Notes under the pieces: model-generated
Told to the model about the DNA's origin: nothing
Database searches by the model: none
The model's input: the letters and a program-made list of their open reading frames with translations, nothing else
Assembly (NCBI GenBank): GCA_050330095.1
Contig: JBHJOC010000018.1
Location: 13,542-77,541 of the forward strand
Source of the DNA: JBCBWG01 sp036804185
Lineage (GTDB): Bacteria > Pseudomonadota > Alphaproteobacteria > Rhizobiales > Hyphomicrobiaceae
Direction of reading: 5' to 3'
Length of the DNA: 64,000 bases
Position numbers and translations under genes: made by a program
In this document: positions 58,864 through 64,000 of the stretch, in pieces
Layout of the letters: each line of letters opens with the position of its first letter
How positions within the stretch are numbered: position 1 is the stretch's first letter

Positions 58864-61479
58864 TCAACCGCGCGTTGGGGCATCGAGGCGCTGCGGCTTC
58901 TCGTCGGCCAGCGAGAAGTATTGCCGCGTGAGAACTTCGGACAGCTGCGGCAGGCCGTGCTTGATATGCGTGAGCAGGGTCACGAGCGCGCCACGCTGGC
59001 CGTCTGCGTCAGGCTCTGCGAGCGCAATCACGTCAGCAAGCCGGGCCCGCGTCAAGAGATCGAGGGCGAGGCGATGGTCTGGCGCGCGGACGGCGTCATC
59101 GGTGGACTTCGGAAGCTGCGCGATATGATCGCAAAGTTCAGCCAATTGATAACACAGGCTGCGTGGGTTGGTCTCGTCGATCAACAACAGATCGAGCACG
59201 AGATGTGTTTCCGGCGCGAAGCGATAGCGTGACCGATAGGTGATGTAGCTGTCAGCGACTTGCAGCAGGAACTGCAGGTCGTCTGCACGCTCGTCGGCGC
59301 TGTTCGTGTCGTCGGAGAGAAGTAGCAACACATCACACATGTGGCGTGCACGCTCGATCCGACGGCCGATATCGAGAAATTGCCAGCCGGCATTGCGGGT
59401 CATGTTCTCATGCGAAAGGCCAGAAAATGCCGAAAGCCTGCCGAGTAGCGTCTCGATCTGGTCGATCAGATCGACGACCATCGTCCCTTGCTGGGCCGGT
59501 GCGCTTGGGCCCTCGCGGAGCTCAATCACAGCCTCAGTAACGAGACAGGCCAGCCCCTCGGCGTCGAGGCCCTTCAGGATCCGCCAGGAATCCTCCGACA
59601 GGCGATCGCGACAGCGCATGACAATGTCGGCGATGCCCTGAAACGTAATTGCAAGGCCGTAGGGGTGTGTTGTGCGGCCGCAGATGTCGGCAAGCCAGGC
59701 AGCCATGAGCATCGAACCGACGGCGCCCGTTTCGTTCAGGGCGTGCCCACCCTCACCCTGCTCCAGAACCGAACGGATTGCAGCAAGCGAGATCCGCATT
59801 GCACCGGCATCGTGAACCTCTGAGATCTCGCGCTCCAAGGTCTGACGGATCACTCTCAGCGTCCCATCCGCGCGCTCGACGTAACGCCCGAGCCAGAACA
59901 GGTCATCCGCAACACGGCTCTGCAGGCCGAGGGCACGCCGCTGAACGGGCCGCTGTTCGGCTGCCACGCGCTTCAGGCTCGGTGCCTGGCTCAAAACCTC
60001 ATCGAGTCCGACCCAGACGTCGTGAGATCGGGCCGCCGCCGAACTGAGCGCGACCGTCGACCCGGCATCGACGTTGAGCGCGAGACCGCCCGGCATCACC
60101 GTGAACGCGCCGCCGATTTTGGCAACGAACACGCGCACCGCGAAGGACGCCGGCACGATGCCAGCCTCTGACCAGCGGGGCGCCGTCGAGAAGCCCTTCG
60201 GCATTTCAGCGACCAGAAATGAAGCCCGAACCTGGATCTCGGCCTCAAGCGCCCGTCGCTCTGCCGGCGTCATGTCTTTTGAGTTGCGCCCCTGGGCCGC
60301 CTGACCTGGACGCCCTGTCCCTTCCTGGGTCTCGAGGATCACGTAGTCATCGAGATTCGCAAGCACGTGTTGGCGCGCAACAGCATCGCCGAGCCACAGG
60401 CGAGGACTATCAAAAATCTCGACCTGCTCACCAAGAAGCGCCGTTGCGACCGGTTGCAAGTAGCCGGACAGGCCTCGGTTCTCGATCGTCGCCGAGCCGA
60501 GTGCATTGATCATGAGATCGGGATTGTGTCGGCACGCGGAGACGAGACCCACAGGACCCTCGAAGCCTGCAGGATCGAGTTCGAGTGGATCGGCGCGATG
60601 GCCGTCGACGGCTCGAATCAACAGGTCGATCTTCTGCAAGCCGTTGATGGTCTTGAGATACGGGACCTGCCCGACGATCCGGATGTCCGACCCGTGCACG
60701 CGGACATGGCTCATGTACCGCGCCATGAATGCGTTGCCGACGAACGCCGAATGGGTGGGGCTGGTCGCGAGCATCGCAACAATCGGTTGGTCGCTTTGCG
60801 TGCGCCTTAGAATGTCGTCGCCGAGCCGCTGGTAGAAGTCCCCGATGCGGCGCGCCTTGGTTCGCCGAAAGAGGGCCCCGGTGACCTCCGCGACAACCAT
60901 CCGATTGCCGAGCACGAACCCATGGCCGGCGGGCGTCTCGGCATGGGCATCGATGATCCGCCAGGCCCCGGTTTCGTCGCGGGCAAAATCGAGCGCCAAG
61001 AACGTCAAATGCCCGGCGCCCGGGGTAACGCCATGCACGGGGCGCAGAAAGCTGTGGTCATTGAAGACCAGTTCGGGTGGCAGTACGCCGTTTGCGAACA
61101 GCGTTTGCGCGCCGTAAAGATCGGCGAGCAGCGCATCATAAAGCCGCGCACGCTGATGGGCCGCGCGCTCCAGGATCGACCAATTACTCTTGTCGATCAT
61201 AAGGGGCACGAGATCGACCTGCCAAGCCGAGCCGCCGCGTGCTGGATCCGAGAAAGTATTGTCTGTCAGGCGCTGCAGACGCTGCGCCAGGCCGGAAATG
61301 GTCGACGGGTCGAGGCCGGCAAAATACCGAGCGACCTCGCGCCACGCCGGTTTGACCAGCCCGTCGCTTGCGACCATCTCATCGAATACGCCGGGCTTTG
61401 GACGGTAACGCAGGCTCCAGGCTCCGTCCTGGTCGGCGGGCTCTCCCAACTCTTCGGCGGCATGCAGTGTGGTCATCAA
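58864..61479 (-). CDS. Circularly permuted ATP-grasp plus alpha-E domain fusion
   Basis: An 871-residue fusion. The first 500 residues are a circularly permuted ATP-grasp type 2 domain (DNTFSDPARGGSAWQVDLVPLM-type region around 70-95, RPVHGVTPGAGHLTF, IIDAHAETPAGHGFVLGNR-type region, and SRVADDLFWLGRYVERADGTLR at the junction). The rest is an alpha-E helical domain (DUF403) with LSHENMTRNAGWQFLDIGRRIERARHM-like sequence. In many bacteria these are separate genes. The family is predicted to form peptide bonds on an unknown substrate, together with the transglutaminase partner. Both neighbours here are transglutaminase-type proteins. Confidence 0.9.
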   Translation of the reverse strand: MMTTLHAAEELGEPADQDGAWSLRYRPKPGVFDEMVASDGLVKPAWREVARYFAGLDPSTISGLAQRLQRLTDNTFSDPARGGSAWQVDLVPLMIDKSNWSILERAAHQRARLYDALLADLYGAQTLFANGVLPPELVFNDHSFLRPVHGVTPGAGHLTFLALDFARDETGAWRIIDAHAETPAGHGFVLGNRMVVAEVTGALFRRTKARRIGDFYQRLGDDILRRTQSDQPIVAMLATSPTHSAFVGNAFMARYMSHVRVHGSDIRIVGQVPYLKTINGLQKIDLLIRAVDGHRADPLELDPAGFEGPVGLVSACRHNPDLMINALGSATIENRGLSGYLQPVATALLGEQVEIFDSPRLWLGDAVARQHVLANLDDYVILETQEGTGRPGQAAQGRNSKDMTPAERRALEAEIQVRASFLVAEMPKGFSTAPRWSEAGIVPASFAVRVFVAKIGGAFTVMPGGLALNVDAGSTVALSSAAARSHDVWVGLDEVLSQAPSLKRVAAEQRPVQRRALGLQSRVADDLFWLGRYVERADGTLRVIRQTLEREISEVHDAGAMRISLAAIRSVLEQGEGGHALNETGAVGSMLMAAWLADICGRTTHPYGLAITFQGIADIVMRCRDRLSEDSWRILKGLDAEGLACLVTEAVIELREGPSAPAQQGTMVVDLIDQIETLLGRLSAFSGLSHENMTRNAGWQFLDIGRRIERARHMCDVLLLLSDDTNSADERADDLQFLLQVADSYITYRSRYRFAPETHLVLDLLLIDETNPRSLCYQLAELCDHIAQLPKSTDDAVRAPDHRLALDLLTRARLADVIALAEPDADGQRGALVTLLTHIKHGLPQLSEVLTRQYFSLADEKPQRLDAPTRG

Positions 61480-61717
61480 GTGCCCCGATCGGCCTGCTGC
61501 GCTGCGGGAGCCCTGGGGTTTTGTCCCAAGGGCTTACGTCAACATGAGGCGAATCCGTCGATGCTGATCGTGTGTGACATTCGGTCATTGCGTCGACAGA
61601 GAATCGATCTTGTGAGCCGCGCGCACGCATTGTCTGCTCGATCGTCACTAATCTGCAACGCGCTGCGTTTCCGATGGTAACGAACCGATCCGTCGCCAAC
61701 CATGCGAGACTGCGCAA

Positions 61718-64000
61718 CTAAAGTCTCATATCCAGCGTTGCAGGATAGCTCGGGTTCCACGCGACGGGCGGGATCGCGAGCTGGCCTGGCGAGTGTCCGC
61801 GCGGCTCGAACCTCGCGTGTCTGCGGCTTTCGGCCTCGTAAGCGTTGATCGGCATCGTATCGAAGTATTTCCCGCCGGGATGAGACACATGGTACCGGCA
61901 GCCGCCCAGTGCACGGCCAGACCAGGTATCGACGAGATCGAATACGAGCGGCGAGTGAACTCCGATCGTGGGATGCAGACACTCAGGCGGCCGCCAGGCC
62001 CGATAGCGAATTCCGGCAACGTATTCGCCAACACGCCCCGTCGGTGTCAGAGGGACCCTGCGGCCACCGCAGACGACCACATGCCGGTCGCCGACCAGAC
62101 CCGTTGCCCGCAACTGCAGCCGATCGAGCGACGAATCGACATAACGCGCCGTACCGCCAGGGGCCCCTTCTTCACCAAGCACGTGCCACGGCTCGAGTGC
62201 CTGTCGAAGCTCGAGCGTATGCCCCTCGTAGGTGACTTCGCCGTACTTTGGGAAGCGGAACTCGAAATGCGGGTCGAACCAGGCACTCTCGAAGGCGAAA
62301 CCAGCCCGCCTGAGGTCAGACAGCACGTCTTCGAAGTCCTGCCGCACGAAGTGTGGCAGCATGAAGCGGTCGTGCAAATCGGTTCCCCAAGGCACGAGGC
62401 GGCCTTTGTAAGGCTGCTCCCAGAACCAGGCAATCAGGGCACGCAGCAAAAGCTGCTGCGCGAGGCTCATACGCGCATGCGGCGGCATCTCGAACGATCG
62501 GAACTCGATCAGCCCGAGCCGCCCCGTCGCGCCCTGCGGGGCATAGAGCTTGTCGATGCAGATTTCTGAGCGGTGCGTATTGCCCGACACGTCGATCAGC
62601 AGGTTCCGAAACAGGCGATCGACGAGCCAATGAGGGATGTTCGGCGTGCCCTTGTCAGGCACCTGACGCATCGCGATCTCGAGTTCATAGAGCCCTTCGT
62701 GGCGGGCCTCATCGACCCGTGGCGCCTGGCTCGTCGGACCGATGAACAGGCCCGAGAACAGGTACGACAGGGACGGATGGTTCTGCCAATAGCGGATGAC
62801 GCTCGCGAGCAGGTCCGGCCGACGCAGAAACGGACTGTCGGCGGGCGTTCCCCCACCGAGCACGATGTGGTTTCCGCCGCCCGTGCCACTATGGCGACCG
62901 TCGACCATGAACTTTTCGGTGCCAAGCCTACACTGGAACGCGGCCTCATAGAGCTCCGTCGTCGTCTCGATGGCTTCGCGCCACGTCGCCGAAGGGTGGA
63001 TATTGACCTCGATCACGCCAGGGTCGGGCGTCACCTTGATCACCTTCAACCGCGGATCGCTAGAGGGCTCGTAGCCTTCGATGTGGACAGGCTGGCCGAG
63101 CGTGCGCGCCGTCTCTTCGATTGCTGCGATCAGCGCGACGTAGTCCTCGACTGTCTCGAGCGGCGGCATGAAAACACACAGGTGCCCGTCGCGAGGCTCG
63201 ATCGCCATCGCTGTGCGAACCGAGCCGGAAATTTCGTTCGGTGCCGCTGGCGGCAGAAATGGGGCCTCGAGGGTCACGGTCCGCCGCTGACGCAACAGGT
63301 CGTCGCGCTCGGGGATTGGCGCGCGCTCGGCGAATGGGTCCTGGGGAATCGGGTTCGGGTAGTAGAGCGGACTGACATAAGTCAGCGTTCCGAGTGGCAG
63401 CCGGAAGCCGATCGGTGAATCGCCCGGTGCCAGATAGAGCCTGCCCCTGCGCAACCTCCAGCGCTCCGTAACCCACCTGCGGCCGAGATCGCGGCTCTGC
63501 CAAGCCTGGATCGGCAGGACGTAGCCGGTTGGATTCAAGAGGCCATGGTCGAAGGCCTTGATGACGCGCGCACGCTCCGCCTCGTCTTCGATCTTGTTGG
63601 TTTTTGGCGTCAGGTTGATCGGCAGCTTTTGCTCGACGAGTGCAAAGTGCGCTGCATCTTCGTAAGCCTCGATCGGAGCGTCCGTCGGCAGGCCGAGCTG
63701 GCGGCAGAGTTCACCCATGAACCGTCCGGCGCTCTCGACGGTGGCTGGCCGGACGGGCACTTCGCGGTCGACGAGGTCAGGGTCGAGCCACAACGGTTGG
63801 CCGTCGGCCCGCCAGTAGGTGGCGAATGCCCATCGCGGCAACTGCTCGCCCGGATACCATTTGCCCTGTCCGAAGTGCATCAGACCGCCAGGCGCGAACG
63901 TGCCTGTCAACCGCCGAATGAGGTTCTCAGCGTAGCGCCGCTTGGTTGGGCCGACGGCCGCGTTCATCCACTCGTCACCCTCCATGTCGGTGGCTGAGAC
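61718..64000 (-). CDS. Large transglutaminase-family protein with DUF2126, C-terminal part
   Basis: About 760 residues are visible and the frame continues past the right edge, so ATG 63985 is not the true start. The visible part is the DUF2126 region: MHFGQGKWYPGEQLPRW, ATYWRADGQPLW, the glycine-rich GRHSGTGGGNHIVLGGGT, SGLFIGPTSQAPRVDEARH and RSEICIDKLYAPQ. The transglutaminase core expected at the N-terminus lies outside. It belongs with the ATP-grasp/alpha-E fusion and the small transglutaminase. The spacer to the fusion gene is 238 bp. Confidence 0.9.
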   Translation of the reverse strand, partial: VSATDMEGDEWMNAAVGPTKRRYAENLIRRLTGTFAPGGLMHFGQGKWYPGEQLPRWAFATYWRADGQPLWLDPDLVDREVPVRPATVESAGRFMGELCRQLGLPTDAPIEAYEDAAHFALVEQKLPINLTPKTNKIEDEAERARVIKAFDHGLLNPTGYVLPIQAWQSRDLGRRWVTERWRLRRGRLYLAPGDSPIGFRLPLGTLTYVSPLYYPNPIPQDPFAERAPIPERDDLLRQRRTVTLEAPFLPPAAPNEISGSVRTAMAIEPRDGHLCVFMPPLETVEDYVALIAAIEETARTLGQPVHIEGYEPSSDPRLKVIKVTPDPGVIEVNIHPSATWREAIETTTELYEAAFQCRLGTEKFMVDGRHSGTGGGNHIVLGGGTPADSPFLRRPDLLASVIRYWQNHPSLSYLFSGLFIGPTSQAPRVDEARHEGLYELEIAMRQVPDKGTPNIPHWLVDRLFRNLLIDVSGNTHRSEICIDKLYAPQGATGRLGLIEFRSFEMPPHARMSLAQQLLLRALIAWFWEQPYKGRLVPWGTDLHDRFMLPHFVRQDFEDVLSDLRRAGFAFESAWFDPHFEFRFPKYGEVTYEGHTLELRQALEPWHVLGEEGAPGGTARYVDSSLDRLQLRATGLVGDRHVVVCGGRRVPLTPTGRVGEYVAGIRYRAWRPPECLHPTIGVHSPLVFDLVDTWSGRALGGCRYHVSHPGGKYFDTMPINAYEAESRRHARFEPRGHSPGQLAIPPVAWNPSYPATLDMRL

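Overview
The window is GC-rich, densely coded chromosomal DNA of an alphaproteobacterium, most likely of the order Hyphomicrobiales (Rhizobiales). Several things point that way: the argH-lptM-lysA-TIGR02302 gene order, a DUF1013/TrcR cell-cycle regulator, a GcvA-type LysR regulator, a lipid A oxidase-like outer membrane protein, and an ATP-grasp/alpha-E/transglutaminase cluster. I cannot fix the genus. A BciB-like 8-vinyl reductase and an SbtA/SbtB bicarbonate system hint at, but do not prove, a phototrophic or carbon-fixing relative.

Layout. 1-6847: end of an ETF-ubiquinone oxidoreductase gene, a family 4 uracil-DNA glycosylase, a nitroreductase, and moaB and moeA for molybdenum cofactor, separated by a 1.5 kb spacer rich in repeats. 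7021-13363: a divergent transglycosylase/transpeptidase, a 937-residue multi-spanning membrane protein and a small unknown. 13805-23727: a thioester-containing alpha-2-macroglobulin with penicillin-binding protein 1C, then a secreted PHA-depolymerase-like hydrolase and an outer membrane barrel. 24026-30126 (minus): TIGR02302 membrane protein, lysA, lptM, argH. 30378-36457: TlpA thioredoxin, a disordered membrane-anchored protein, and a sugar-acid cassette (IlvD/Edd dehydratase, 2-hydroxyacid dehydrogenase, HpcH/HpaI aldolase). 36748-38945 (minus): sbtB, sbtA and a short-chain dehydrogenase. 39333-40673: bciB-like gene, followed by about 1.5 kb of A+C-rich DNA with no convincing gene. 42196-43881 (minus): dsbB, a YqaA/DedA membrane protein and a 60-residue protein with its own terminator, divergent from a LysR gene. 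45018-52140 (mostly minus): hemW, rdgB, an acyltransferase, thrS, ribF and a MaoC hydratase, with tRNA-Phe on the plus strand. 52591-57674: trcR, a DUF3299 protein, lepA, an XRE regulator and tRNA-Thr. 57964-64000 (minus): two transglutaminase-type proteins flanking a circularly permuted ATP-grasp/alpha-E fusion.

The most striking non-gene signal is a family of interspersed repeats (here called A), about 165 bp long when full, folding into three predicted hairpins. There are eight full or partial copies in 64 kb, all intergenic and in both orientations. A second palindromic family of about 155 bp (B) occurs twice, once nested inside the loop of an A copy. Two A copies end within about 25 bp of a start codon (the depolymerase and bciB). 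I do not recognise either family from published repeats; this is read by eye and needs a genome-wide search.
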